64,000 nt of DNA from Diphasiastrum complanatum (lineage: Eukaryota > Streptophyta > Lycopodiopsida > Lycopodiales > Lycopodiaceae): NCBI GenBank assembly GCA_029204225.1, contig MU832245.1, forward strand, positions 16,960 through 80,959, written 5' to 3'. The notes under the pieces were generated by a model. The model did no database searches and was not told where the DNA came from. It saw only the letters and a list, made by a program, of their open reading frames with translations. Position 1 is the stretch's first letter. The number at the start of each line of letters is the position of its first letter. The position numbers and the translations under genes are program-made. Shown here piece after piece: positions 10,654-20,125 of this stretch.

Positions 10654-12243
10654 CTATTTCTTACAATCAATTTTGCACATCAAGATATAACTAGAACATG
10701 AAGAACCAAATAGAATGTGAATGAAATGATTCCTCCATGTTTCAAACTCTGAACTCTCTGGAAAATTACAGCAACCAAACAATAAATGTGAGTGATGACC
10801 ACTTGCTTGCTTGTCTCCTCCAACTTTGTCCTTTCTTGATATGTCTCCACCATAAAACTCCATGAATGAGCCTCCATCTCCATCTTGCCACAAGAAACCA
10901 TCAAACCTTGAAAATACATGAGTAGGTGAGTACATAAATGATGCAAATATAGCATCACATGACTCCATAAACCAAGTAGTTTGCACTAGTCCATCTTCAA
11001 GATCTACTTGACACAAGAAAATGACCATGAATTCACCAAAAATTGACAATCTCCAAGTATTGGCACCAAGTAGCTCAACACTTGAGAACTTGATCATGGA
11101 TGAGTGACATAATGAACCTCCAATAACTTCATTTTCATCAGCAAAACCAGCCAAGAATGCTAGTACAACTCCAACAATAAGATATTGCAAGACAATGTAG
11201 CTAGTTTGTCCATATCTTGACAATTTGCACACATCCACATGAAATAGCTCAAACATGAGATAGAACAAGTAAAGTAAACTTGAACAACACTTCCTTGCTG
11301 CTCCTTTGACTTTACTTGAGTCTTCAATAGGCTGCAAAAACAGATCCATAACATCTTTGCCAATTACCTCTGCTTTGATGCTCTTGACTAGCTCCAAATT
11401 GCCACCTTTCCTTTTGTGTTGTTGAAGCCCTTTGAGACCAACCTCTTGATCTTCCTCTCGACCATCAAAGTCATTGAACAGACTTTGTTTTCCAAATCCA
11501 TTACTTGCTTTTCCAGTATGAAAACCATGAGAACCAATATCCACTTGCATAGCATCATTTACACAAGAAAATTCTCCAAAACATGTGAGTAAAGCAAAGT
11601 GTGTCGCTTCCACTTGCTTACCTTTTTCTTGATCATCAAAGATATCAAAGATATGAATATCTTCAGACCTGAACCTCTGGAAATAATCCCTCTCAAACAT
11701 ATGATCAATATCCAACAAGAACTCATCAATGCTTGATCTTGAATTTCCACAAAGGTTAGTGAAAACAATGTCACCAATGTCACCATCATAAATCAAAAGA
11801 TAGATTCCAAACTTTCCATCCAACATTAAGTAGAGTAGGTGAAGATGATTATCAAACCTAATAAATCCAGCCCTCTTGAGTTCATACAAAACCTCAATAA
11901 GCTCACCAATGAGATCTCCCTTGCCTTGAAGAAATTGCCTCTCAATTTGCTCCATGTAGTCTTCTCCAACCAACTTTTTGCCATCTTGATCATGAGTGAT
12001 CACTTCATAATCATAGAATCCTTTGAGTTGATGAAGAGATGTGAGATCCATGCCTTGGATCTTCCCAAGAACCAATCTCTCATTGCTCTTTCCTTCATAA
12101 GACTCCCTCTTAATGATTGCATCATAAGAAGTAGAAACCTCAAAGACATTAGAAGCCATGAAAAAAATGATTAGTACCTTCGACATAAGGATAATTGAAG
12201 TACTCTCTTTCTTAAAACAAGAACTTCTATTCAATGTTTTAGG
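10654..12243 (-). CDS. Unrecognised retroelement protein downstream of protease (ORF2)
   Basis: 529 codons follow, in the same frame, the TGA that ends gag-protease; from its first ATG (12186) the product is 510 aa. I recognise no family. No catalytic motif of integrase (HHCC, DDE), RT (YVDD) or RNase H is present. Visible features from ATG 12186: an N-terminal hydrophobic stretch MSKVLIIFFMASNVF resembling a signal peptide, an acidic middle with DIHIFDIFDDQEKG, a hydrophobic pair SLLYLFYLMFELF and YIVLQYLIVGVVLAFLAGFA that could span membranes, and a second hydrophobic patch FGEFMVIFLCQ. The partial copy at 45503-46115 preserves DIHIFDIFDDQEKGKQVEA and the membrane-like segment. It may be made by readthrough of the TGA or from a separate message. 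An env-like role is possible but is only inference. Confidence 0.6.
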   Translation of the reverse strand, partial: PKTLNRSSCFKKESTSIILMSKVLIIFFMASNVFEVSTSYDAIIKRESYEGKSNERLVLGKIQGMDLTSLHQLKGFYDYEVITHDQDGKKLVGEDYMEQIERQFLQGKGDLIGELIEVLYELKRAGFIRFDNHLHLLYLMLDGKFGIYLLIYDGDIGDIVFTNLCGNSRSSIDEFLLDIDHMFERDYFQRFRSEDIHIFDIFDDQEKGKQVEATHFALLTCFGEFSCVNDAMQVDIGSHGFHTGKASNGFGKQSLFNDFDGREEDQEVGLKGLQQHKRKGGNLELVKSIKAEVIGKDVMDLFLQPIEDSSKVKGAARKCCSSLLYLFYLMFELFHVDVCKLSRYGQTSYIVLQYLIVGVVLAFLAGFADENEVIGGSLCHSSMIKFSSVELLGANTWRLSIFGEFMVIFLCQVDLEDGLVQTTWFMESCDAIFASFMYSPTHVFSRFDGFLWQDGDGGSFMEFYGGDISRKDKVGGDKQASGHHSHLLFGCCNFPESSEFETWRNHFIHILFGSSCSSYILMCKIDCKK

Positions 12244-13932
12244 TCATGAATCATATGATAATGATTCCTCCTCACTATCATTCACAATGACATCATTCAA
12301 AGTACATCCTACTTTGAACTCTTCACATACTTCTCTTCTTCTTGACTTGTGACTATCTCCCTCACCAAGTCTCTTGATAGAACCATTTGATCTACTCTCT
12401 TTATAAAGACATGTGACTCCACTTGCTGGAAAAATGACTTTCTTGAAATCATAACAAAAGAATGTAGAAGAACCACCTCCTTCATGCATGCACCTAGCAA
12501 CATCCTTTTCCATATGATCAAAAAAATCATTAACAACAATCTTTTCCAAGGAAGAACCTTCACCTCCATTGACGAAGTTAGCTCTTTCCTTACCTTTTGC
12601 ATGCTTGCACTTGCCATGAAGAACCATTGAAACACCATCATTATCCTCAAGACTAGCCAAGGTAGCACAAAGATGAACATCTCCAAGAAGCATATCAGAT
12701 CTTGACCTAGATCTAGCATAAGGAAGCTTGTTAGACTTTGCATAAGATCCACCAACCTTATTGATGCTAAAAGGTAACTTTGGAAAGTTGAGACCAATCT
12801 CCTTTTCCATTCCATCCTTTTTGTTAGCCATAACAAAAGCATCAAGCTTGAAAAGTCTACCTTGTCTATTGCCCCTAGCAACCAAGATTTCTTCCTTTGT
12901 AATGAAACAAGCATCACCACCAAACTTTACCATGTATCCTTTCTCTATCATTTGACCAACACTTATCAAATTCTTTGAAAGTGAAGGAATGTAAAGAACA
13001 CCATCAAGTATTGCTTTCCTATTAGTAGAGAGACAAATAGGAATTGAACCAATACCTTCAACTACACACTCACCACCATTGGCCATGTGAATTGCTTTCT
13101 TGGCTCCATCATGAGTGACCAAAGAAGTAAAGAACTCCTTGTGACTAGTCATGTGTGAACTAGCTCCACTATCAATCCACCATGAATCTTTGTCACCTTC
13201 ACTTGATATTGGACTTGAAGAACACATCAAAAGAGAATCACCACCACCTTGATCTTGCCCTTTAGACCACTTGCCTTTGCCTTTGCCCTTGAACTTGCCT
13301 TTGATGAACATAGCATCCTCTTCATAATGAGATGTCGATGTAGATCCACCTCCTCTTGATTGAAGCCTATACTCCTCATTCACCAAGATCTCTTGCAAAT
13401 CCACAATACTTGGCAAAGTCTTTTGAATAGCAAAACTTTGAACAAGATTAGCATGATCATCCAACAAGCCATTAAGTATAACTTGAACAAGCTCTACCTC
13501 CTTAATGCTTTCATCAATACATGCTAACTCATCATTGAATGCCTTAACCCTCAAAACAAAAGCATGAGTACTCTCTTCCTTCTTTTGCAAACTTTGAAAG
13601 ATTTCCCTCCTAAGAGTAAGCACTCTTGATGTAGACTTGGATTCATAAAGCTTCTTCAAAGCTTCCCAAGCCTCCAAGGATGATGTGCACTTACCAACTT
13701 CCTTGAGAAGTTCATTGGTAACATTCATCTTAATCATGTGTAGAGCTTTCTTTGCTCTCTTGTCATACCTCATTTGACCTTGAGGTGCTTGAGGCCTTTC
13801 CTCCACACCTGCAACAATCTCCATTAACTCATTCATCTCCAATAAGGACTTCATCCTCACCTTCCAAGTAGAATAGTTGATTGAGGTAAGCCTATCATTG
13901 CTCTCCAACATAAATCCACCACTTGTAGCCAT
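12244..13932 (-). CDS. Copia-type gag and aspartic protease (ORF1)
   Basis: 562 codons. The start was put at ATG 13932 (MATSGGFMLESNDRL) because this matches the usual copia gag N-terminus; the frame is open upstream to 14001. The gag core runs SINYSTWKVRMKSLLEM, then SSLEAWEALKKLYESKSTSR, LTLRREIFQSLQKKEES, LVQVILNGLLDDHANLVQSF and LQEILVNEEYR. A basic Gly/Lys stretch (KGKFKGKGKGKWSKG) stands where a CCHC zinc knuckle would normally be, and none is present. The protease follows: SWWIDSGASSHMTSHKEF and LYIPSLSKNLISVGQM. After GRLFKLDAF the sequence leaves the copia pattern before the integrase zinc finger and continues with unrecognised acidic and Ser-rich sequence to the TGA at 12244-12246. 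Confidence 0.8.
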   Translation of the reverse strand: MATSGGFMLESNDRLTSINYSTWKVRMKSLLEMNELMEIVAGVEERPQAPQGQMRYDKRAKKALHMIKMNVTNELLKEVGKCTSSLEAWEALKKLYESKSTSRVLTLRREIFQSLQKKEESTHAFVLRVKAFNDELACIDESIKEVELVQVILNGLLDDHANLVQSFAIQKTLPSIVDLQEILVNEEYRLQSRGGGSTSTSHYEEDAMFIKGKFKGKGKGKWSKGQDQGGGDSLLMCSSSPISSEGDKDSWWIDSGASSHMTSHKEFFTSLVTHDGAKKAIHMANGGECVVEGIGSIPICLSTNRKAILDGVLYIPSLSKNLISVGQMIEKGYMVKFGGDACFITKEEILVARGNRQGRLFKLDAFVMANKKDGMEKEIGLNFPKLPFSINKVGGSYAKSNKLPYARSRSRSDMLLGDVHLCATLASLEDNDGVSMVLHGKCKHAKGKERANFVNGGEGSSLEKIVVNDFFDHMEKDVARCMHEGGGSSTFFCYDFKKVIFPASGVTCLYKESRSNGSIKRLGEGDSHKSRRREVCEEFKVGCTLNDVIVNDSEEESLSYDS

Positions 13933-14516
13933 GTCGAAGTGACCTGATCTTCTTCTTTCAACCTGTTCCAATGCACAAAGAACTCTCTTGAATGTCAACA
14001 AATGAACTCAAGAAGAAATCACAAAGATATGGAACCTCTCAAATCTCTTCTAGCACTTCTAACTAGAAAATCAACACATAGAATAGTGAAATCTTGATCA
14101 ACCTATGATCTATCCTCAATCTAATGATGCTTGCCACTTCCTAAGATTGAAACACACTCAAATGAAGTAACCTCACAAACTAGAGATCCAATCAAAATTA
14201 GGGTTTTGACAAAATCACAAAAGATTGAATATCTCAAATTCTACATGCAATTTTTAGAAATTTGGTATATCTTCTTGTAGACTCCAATGAGACCTTCCTA
14301 ATGCACCAAATATCATCTAAATCTAGTAACCAAGTGTGAAATCAGAATTGATCAAGTATATAACCCTATATTGAGTTTTGACCTACAAAAGATCAATTCT
14401 ACACATGCAAAAATGCTGATTTTTGAGTAGAAATCAATCTAGCATGCTCTAGCATTGGTAACTCCTCCAAATCCTTGCTAAAGATGGCTGATCCTTTCAT
14501 AACCTGAAACACAAGA
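13933..14516 (-). other. 5' leader of element C
   Basis: This is the 584-bp untranslated stretch between priming site and gag on the minus strand. It has no long frame apart from the extension of the gag frame up to 14001. The same leader, colinear, is found at 42638-43194 in the second copy. Confidence 0.7.
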
Positions 14517-14528
14517 GCTCTGATACCA
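14517..14528 (-). promoter_or_regulatory. Primer-binding site, initiator-Met tRNA
   Basis: The minus strand reads TGGTATCAGAGC immediately after the 5' LTR. This is the canonical plant copia site complementary to the 3' end of initiator-Met tRNA. The same site is at 42626-42637 and 40401-40412. Confidence 0.9.
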
Positions 14529-15182
14529 TGTGAAGGATTTCAGATCATTCAAGATCCAAATCCATATCCCAAATCATTGGTTACAATAAGGAGCAAACCA
14601 ACAATCCTGCCAATGTAGAAAAATCAGCATCTACACACAAAATGAGATGCAAACTCTAAGAGATATTGATCAAACATGAACCAAAACATAAAATATGTTT
14701 GCTGTCCGTACAATTACAGTACCCTACTATATTTCACACGTGTGGAACCGAAAATAGCAATAAATGATCATTCTACACATAGAATTGCAAGATAACACCA
14801 AGATAGTGCACCAATGATAGTAGAACCCAAAGAGAACCATGTATAATGATGAAATGAGAGAGAGAAGAGAGAAGATGTGTCTCTCCACGAGTTACCTTAT
14901 TTTATAGAGTTTCCAAACCCTATTTGGCCACTTGGCTTTCCCTCCAAAATGTAAACCCTACTATTTTTGGGTCTAGATTCAATGTACCCAAAGTTCAAAT
15001 TTGAATCTCTCTCAAAATCGACTACCAACTTTCCCAAACCTTCCAAAAGTGTTTATTGAATGTATTTTAAACTAATATAACTTCAAAAAGTTTATCTCTA
15101 AGTCTAAAATGAGTTTTGGCCTCTTATTGACAATTTACCAAAATGTGACTAAACTAGACTAAACTAGTTGAAATCTCTCACA
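14529..15182 (-). repeat. 5' LTR of element C
   Basis: 654 bp, TG...CA. It differs from the left LTR mainly by a few substitutions, a one-base indel near the left end and a short indel near 15144 (AAAATGTGACTAAAC against AAAATCTAAAC). The promoter TATA here reads TATAAAAT (14899-14906), changed from TATAAAAGG in the other copies. The palindromic box is at 14733-14747. Confidence 0.9.
14899..14906 (-). promoter_or_regulatory. TATA box of element C (5' LTR)
   Basis: TATAAAAT on the minus strand, followed downstream by a CT-rich transcript start region (CTCTTCTCTCTCTC). The equivalent box is TATAAAAGG in the 3' LTR and at 42245-42253. Confidence 0.55.
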
Positions 15183-15187
15183 GGGGC
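15183..15187. repeat. Target-site duplication, right copy
   Basis: GGGGC directly after the terminal CA of the right LTR, identical to 9848-9852. It shows that 9302-9847 and 15188 onward were contiguous before element C inserted. Confidence 0.85.
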
Positions 15188-16015
15188 AATAAACAATGTT
15201 GTGCGAGGATGCATTGGATAGCTGATAGTATCTGTACGTCAGTTTGAAGTTCTGCTTCAGTACCAGACACTTGTTTGAAGTGTGATTTTGGGTACAAATA
15301 GGACACCAAACATTGTCTTGTCGAGGGTACTACTGTTACTAAGGATCTGGATGTGGCGTTGTAGTATTTTGAAGAGCCTTCAGTATTTGGTCAAACCCTT
15401 GTCAACTAGCAATGCCATAAGGTTGGTGGTTTGTTGCATCTAGATATCCTTGATAAGATATGGGAGAGCATATCTATGGATTTTATAGTTGGACTTTCTA
15501 AGGCCCAACAACAAAATGATTATATTTGGGTTGTAGTGGATCGGTTAACTAAGTTAGTTGTTTTCATACCAGTAAAGTCAACTATAAAGGCTTTTGATTT
15601 AGCCCAAATCTTTATTGAAAGATTATTTTGGTTGTATGGTCTGCCAAGTGACATTGTTAGTGATAGAGATCCTAAGTTCACAAGTCACTTTTGGTCATCA
15701 ATATTTCATAAACTGGAAGCTTCTTTGATTTTAAGTTCTTCCGATCATCCTGAATCAGATGGCCAGACAGAAAGGACTAATCAAACTATAGAAGATATTT
15801 TGAGGACGTATGTTTCTCATAGGCAATCTCATTGGAAAGATTACTTCCCACTAGTTGAGTTTGCATATAATAGTAGAAAACATTCTGCTACAAGTTACAG
15901 TCCTTTTATGCTTATGTATGGTTTTCAACCTAGATCTCTAGTAAATGTTGAGACAAAGTCTGTTAAGGTCCATAAAGTTGTTGATTTCTTGCATGATATG
16001 CAAGAGACGAGGTAA
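15188..16015 (+). pseudogene. Ty3/gypsy integrase fragment
   Basis: From 15431 the frame encodes the integrase core: IWESISMDFIVGL (first Asp), YIWVVVDRLTKLVVFIPV, YGLPSDIVSDRDPKFTS (second Asp), SDHPESDGQTERTNQ (catalytic Glu), DYFPLVEFAYNSRKHSAT and SPFMLMYGFQPRS. All three DDE residues are present. Upstream (15188-15430) is a degraded stretch including a remnant of the zinc-binding domain end (QCHKVGGLLH). The frame stops at a TAA (16013-16015) before the C-terminal domain. No LTR can be tied to it, so it is an isolated fragment. Confidence 0.8.
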
Positions 16016-16084
16016 ACGAACCCGTTCAGCGCTCACGCCCCAAGGAGTACCACCAAAGATCACGCAAGTACCCAGAAGTATAGT

Positions 16085-16590
16085 AATCTGATCTCATGGC
16101 ATGACGTCAGCAGATACTCCCTAGGTCGTGGCTAATCTGCCACTCTTGTAATTATCTGGTTAGCCACTCTAAATGTTCATTCAAGATCATACAATCATTT
16201 GGAATAATATGCACATAATAGCTACAATATTATCTATTGATCCTCTGATTTCAAGCACTGTGTGATAGATCCACACAGTGTATTGGCGTGAGAAAAATAC
16301 AGCTCTCCCATGAATAATGTCTCGCTTACTAGCGGACTTCTAGATCTGCTGATCCTCTTACAAAATTGTCTTGCTCACAGGCGGACATGTATTCTATATA
16401 TTTTCGTCTTATTGTTTTATGCATCAAGCAGAATGTATATAGTTTGTGAATTTTTTCGTGTCGCATCGAGTAAATTCCCTAATCAGAAAGATTAAGCATC
16501 TATAACTGATCATGGATTACAAGAGTGGCGGATTAGCCACGTCCTAAAGTACTTCTGTTATTGTCACAATATCAGATCAAATATTTGTAC
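16085..16590. repeat. Inverted-repeat element, possible MITE
   Basis: A segment at about 16124-16152 (GTGGCTAATCTGCCACTC and flanks) recurs in inverted orientation at 16513-16541 with about two mismatches in 29 bp; weaker similarity extends outward to ATCTGAT on both sides. Between the arms is a second perfect hairpin, CACTGTGTG/CACACAGTG, at 16256-16280. No coding capacity. Target duplications were not identified, so the MITE call is tentative. Confidence 0.4.
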
Positions 16591-17499
16591 CCCATGGTAC
16601 TTGGTTGACCTTCTTGGTCCTTTGTGGAGCACGAATGATTTTGTGTTGCAAACAATTACTTGTCAAATTTAGGGTTGAAAGCTAGCAAAGCTTTAGCAAT
16701 TGAAACGTTTCGTCTCTTCATATATACTTTCTTAGAAAGTTGTGGCTCCCTATACATGATGTCAAGAAGTCATTTCTAAGAAGCAATGCTTCTATACTCT
16801 AAGGATAGTCACTATAAGTTCTTTCTCATGTAGGGTTGATTGAATTCAACATTTCATCATAGTTTATTTTTGCATAAAGTATGCAAATAAGTGTAAACTA
16901 ACGTTACATGACATGCACTAAGCTACTAAAAGCTTAGATCACATGACACACATGATTGAAACATTCAAAGAAAGAACACTCGATAATATTCGAATCAAAA
17001 ATCATTCTTGGAATCAACTTAGGATCTACCATCCTATTTGATGTTATTCTTTAAAGCATTTCAAGATCTACATTTGAAACATTCTTGCGGTCCTAAGGGA
17101 CAATCATTATGGTTTAGAAAATTCTTCCCTTGTTTCACTAGTATGGCCTTCAAAGATTTAATGGTCGTAACTGGTTTGGGTTGTATGTTCTTGATACATG
17201 ACCTTCTGGTTCTCCGCAGGTAGGCATCTCGTGTTTCGTTGTCATCAGGTTCTTCGTTATGCCTAGCATAAGTCTTTGTCTTCTTGATTCTTTCCATGTA
17301 GTTCTTGCTTTTTGAAGCACAAAGATAAGATTTGAAAGTAAGAGATTAGTGAAAACACTATATCTCCTCAAGTTAAGGATCATCCGATTATGGATGCAAG
17401 ATGAATGGAAGAAGAATTCTTCCAAAAATATCCAAAAATTTTAAAAAAGATTATTTGAGAAATGTCCGTTGAGGACAACGCTTTATGCGTTGGAGGGGT
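16591..17499. other. Unassigned DNA with one small minus frame
   Basis: The only notable frame is 17061-17297 on the minus strand, 78 codons rich in Lys/Arg and Asn with a C-terminal CFKCRS. I do not recognise it; a retroelement gag relic is possible. The remainder is AT-rich with no motif I can name. Confidence 0.3.
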
Positions 17500-18422
17500 G
17501 TAATTTGTAGAGACAAATTGCCTCTAAGTAATAAAGACTTTTATAACTTCAAAGCCCAGATAGACTTTGATGATATAGAATTACCAATGATCAATATTCT
17601 TTTAGGATATTGTATGAATTTATTACTTTGGAGTAACAGGCATTGATACATGTAGAACTAAGAATCTTTTATGAGCCATGTTAGATGGTATGAATATTGA
17701 CCTTACTTTGAGGGAATGTGCAGGTACTCTCGAAAGTGCCTGAAGAACAAGAATCGAAACAAGGGCTTTCTAAGCTTAAAGACAATATAAAGAAGGCTTT
17801 TTGATAAAGTCTATAATGAAGGCTCAAGAGAATCTATAAAGAAGGCTTATTACTAAGTCTTTAATGAAGGCTCAGAGGAGTTTATAAAGAACAGGACAAG
17901 GCCAAGGGTCTGACCACCCTAGTGACCTTTTCCACCATGATTGAGGATGGGTAGCCTCTAGAAAATAAGTGCCAATGACCATGATTGAAGATGGCCAACC
18001 TCTAGAAAAAAGAGAACATTATGCAAAACAAGATGGACATATACCTTGGCTTTTCCTTTAGAAGATTGCACTTGGGTGAATTCCCAAGTTGTAACCATGA
18101 AACACCTAGAATGGGGCACCCTCCTAAACTCTCACTTCATATGCCAAATCATCATAATAACCCTCCCAAGCTAATACACATCACCCATTCACCCTCTCTA
18201 ACTAATACACCTCATCCATGCACTCCACTTCACCATAAGTTCAATTGGAGTCTTCCTCACACCTCATGCAATTGAACTTGACACCTCACTCACTTTGGAA
18301 GGACTCTCCACTCTCTATATAAGTGAAAATGCACCTTACTACCAAGGGGATTTGATGATTTTGCATCCAAGCTCTGCCCATTTGTTTTTGTTGTGTACAG
18401 GTGCTTTGGAGTAGATCAAAGA
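17500..18422 (+). repeat. LTR-like noncoding sequence with promoter and tandem duplications
   Basis: This has the look of an LTR U3-R region on the plus strand: two blocks of tandem duplication (17789-18010), a C-rich stretch, then CTCTATATAAG at 18312-18323 followed by a short leader. Two tandem copies of about 49 bp (TATAAAGAAGGCTT...) are followed by two copies of about 46 bp (CCATGATTGARGATGG...CCTCTAGAAAA). No priming site was found, so family and ends are unknown. Confidence 0.4.
18316..18322 (+). promoter_or_regulatory. TATA box of LTR-like sequence
   Basis: TATATAA in the context CTCTCTATATAAGTG, a good plant TATA box at the end of the C-rich upstream region. It is probably a retroelement promoter, because no host gene follows. 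Confidence 0.4.
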
Positions 18423-18878
18423 TTTATAGTACTAGATAAGCTTTTGATGACGTGACACTTGATTATGTGGAATATCTCTACCACGCGAGGATCTACATTC
18501 TGGTAAAAAAAAACCTGTTGTTAGGGCCATTTTTGGTAGGGGATTGGTCCAGCCAAAACGTCCTAAAAAAGTCAAGGGGCACCAATACTGATGGTGGCTA
18601 TGCCCTACATGAGTAACGAAGGTCCTGCCACATCCAATCTTGGGGGCTTCCTCTATTACCCCATGCTTCCCAACCGATGAGAGTTTTCCAAGCTCTCAGA
18701 GATACGGTTGCAAGGAGGGGGTGCTAGTACTTTTGGTTCAATGATTCACTAGCTTCCTAGAATTATGGTTTTACAAAAACTTTTGATCGCTAACGTTTCT
18801 TTCTCCAATGAATTCGGCTTACAGTTGGTAAAGATCTTACATGGGCTGAAAACCGATTTACTGTCTATGATGTGCTTG
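18423..18878. other. Unassigned DNA
   Basis: No frame, no priming site and no match to other parts of the window. It may be the remainder of the LTR-like element to its left. Confidence 0.3.
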
Positions 18879-19085
18879 TGGGGTGCAAGTTATACGCACC
18901 GCTTTGTGTGCTAAGCGGCGGTATTTTCGCCGACCGTCGGGTCTAGGTATTTCACTAGACAGTAGCGACGGTGGGTGTGGTGTGACTAGTGTGACGCTTT
19001 AACCAAGGCGGTGTATTTCAACCGCAGATGGTGGACGGCCCGCTCTGGTGTTTCATAGAGGTCGGGTCCAATTAATACACTTCAT
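18879..19085 (-). repeat. LTR-edge repeat shared with 27211-27400
   Basis: About 200 bp beginning TGGGGTGCAAGTTATACGCA matches 27211-27400 (TGAGGGTGCCAGTTATACGC) with CTAAGCGG/CTAGGCGG, a GTATTTT block and GGTGTRTTTCAA in the same order. The two copies flank the gypsy remnant at 23062-27030 in the same orientation, as the two LTRs of that element would. With a minus-strand promoter at 21214 this would be the U5 end of the left LTR. Confidence 0.45.
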
Positions 19086-19981
19086 AATGACAAAAACCGT
19101 AAGAAACACTTCAAAAAACATATAAACTACCCAACCTACAATTCTCTCCGTACAACACATTCTAAATCAGTACGAAACAAAATTTATTTACTTATCACTT
19201 TCCCTAAACAAGCTGGAAATAGGCAATCATCGTTCTAATTAGCCATGCCACATCTGTTTATAAAATATTATGATTCCGAACTGAGTTTGAATTAATGCTA
19301 AAACCGATTCACTATAAAAGCTCCCAAGTATTCACTTGGTTATATGGATACAACCCCAAAATACAATCGTAGCAAAACACAATTTGTATGACTCATTCTT
19401 TTAAATCGATGTACTTGATCTCTTTAAAACTTGCTTTACTACAATATTTGCAAAAGTTTCATTCCATCACAAGTGATTAAAGCTATGATATCATACTACG
19501 AAGGGATTGGCCAACATAAGTTCATGGAACTGAAATGAATAGACAGTGCATAGGTCAAGTACTCGTTTGCCTCAATGTGTAATTAGGTAGCTGTAAAGTC
19601 GAAGAGATGCTAGTCATGAATGCTTTGAACCACTTTCGTTTGTCTTCACACTTCAAACCGATCGATTGAGCTTGTCGTTTATGCCAACACATGGATGGAC
19701 AATGAAAGCAAAGAACTGGAAAACACCTTTCCACAGACTGCCAAAAAAATTTCGCAAGTTGTCGCACATTTCACAGCCAACACATGGACAGTGAGGCAGG
19801 TCATCGCAGATCGCAGTAGACAGGGGAGCCCGAAAACAGGTCACAGGACTCCGTTCGTAGATGATTCCACGTCGTAGGTAGGTATAGTAGGCGGCTGCAG
19901 GAAAAAACAGCTTGAAAACATGCCCTAGATAGGTAGTAGGTCCCAGACAGAGGGCAGATCAGTAGCAGGGCAGGGCAGGCC

Positions 19982-20125
19982 GCAACAGATCGCGAGGCAG
20001 GCAGGTAGCCCACAGGTTGCCGTAGGTAGACAGTGTGCTGCAACAGATCGCGAGGCAGGCAGGTAGCCCACAGGTTGCCGCAGGTAGACAGTGCGCCGCA
20101 ACAGATCACGAGGCAGGCAAGTCGC
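19982..20125. repeat. 58-bp tandem repeat, about 2.4 units, GC-rich
   Basis: Units start at 19982, 20040 and 20098 (GCAACAGATCGCGAGGCAGG...). The first two differ at only a few positions. A fourth, more diverged unit is visible at about 20153-20192 (GATCGCAGGGCCAGCAGGTA). Base composition is clearly more GC-rich than its surroundings. Confidence 0.8.

Larger units (their letters stand above)
9853..15182 (-). mobile_element. Complete non-autonomous copia-type LTR element C with a novel extra ORF
   Basis: This 5330-bp element has two LTRs (9853-10501 and 14529-15182), a 5-bp target duplication GGGGC, an initiator-Met priming site at 14517-14528 and a polypurine tract at 10502-10511, all on the minus strand. 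One frame covers most of the interior: gag and protease (13932-12247), one TGA, then about 529 codons of unrecognised sequence down to 10657. No integrase, RT or RNase H motif is present anywhere between the LTRs. The LTRs differ by roughly 15 changes by eye, so insertion is not very recent. Mobility would depend on enzymes supplied by another copia element. A damaged second copy lies at 41978-46115. Confidence 0.9.
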
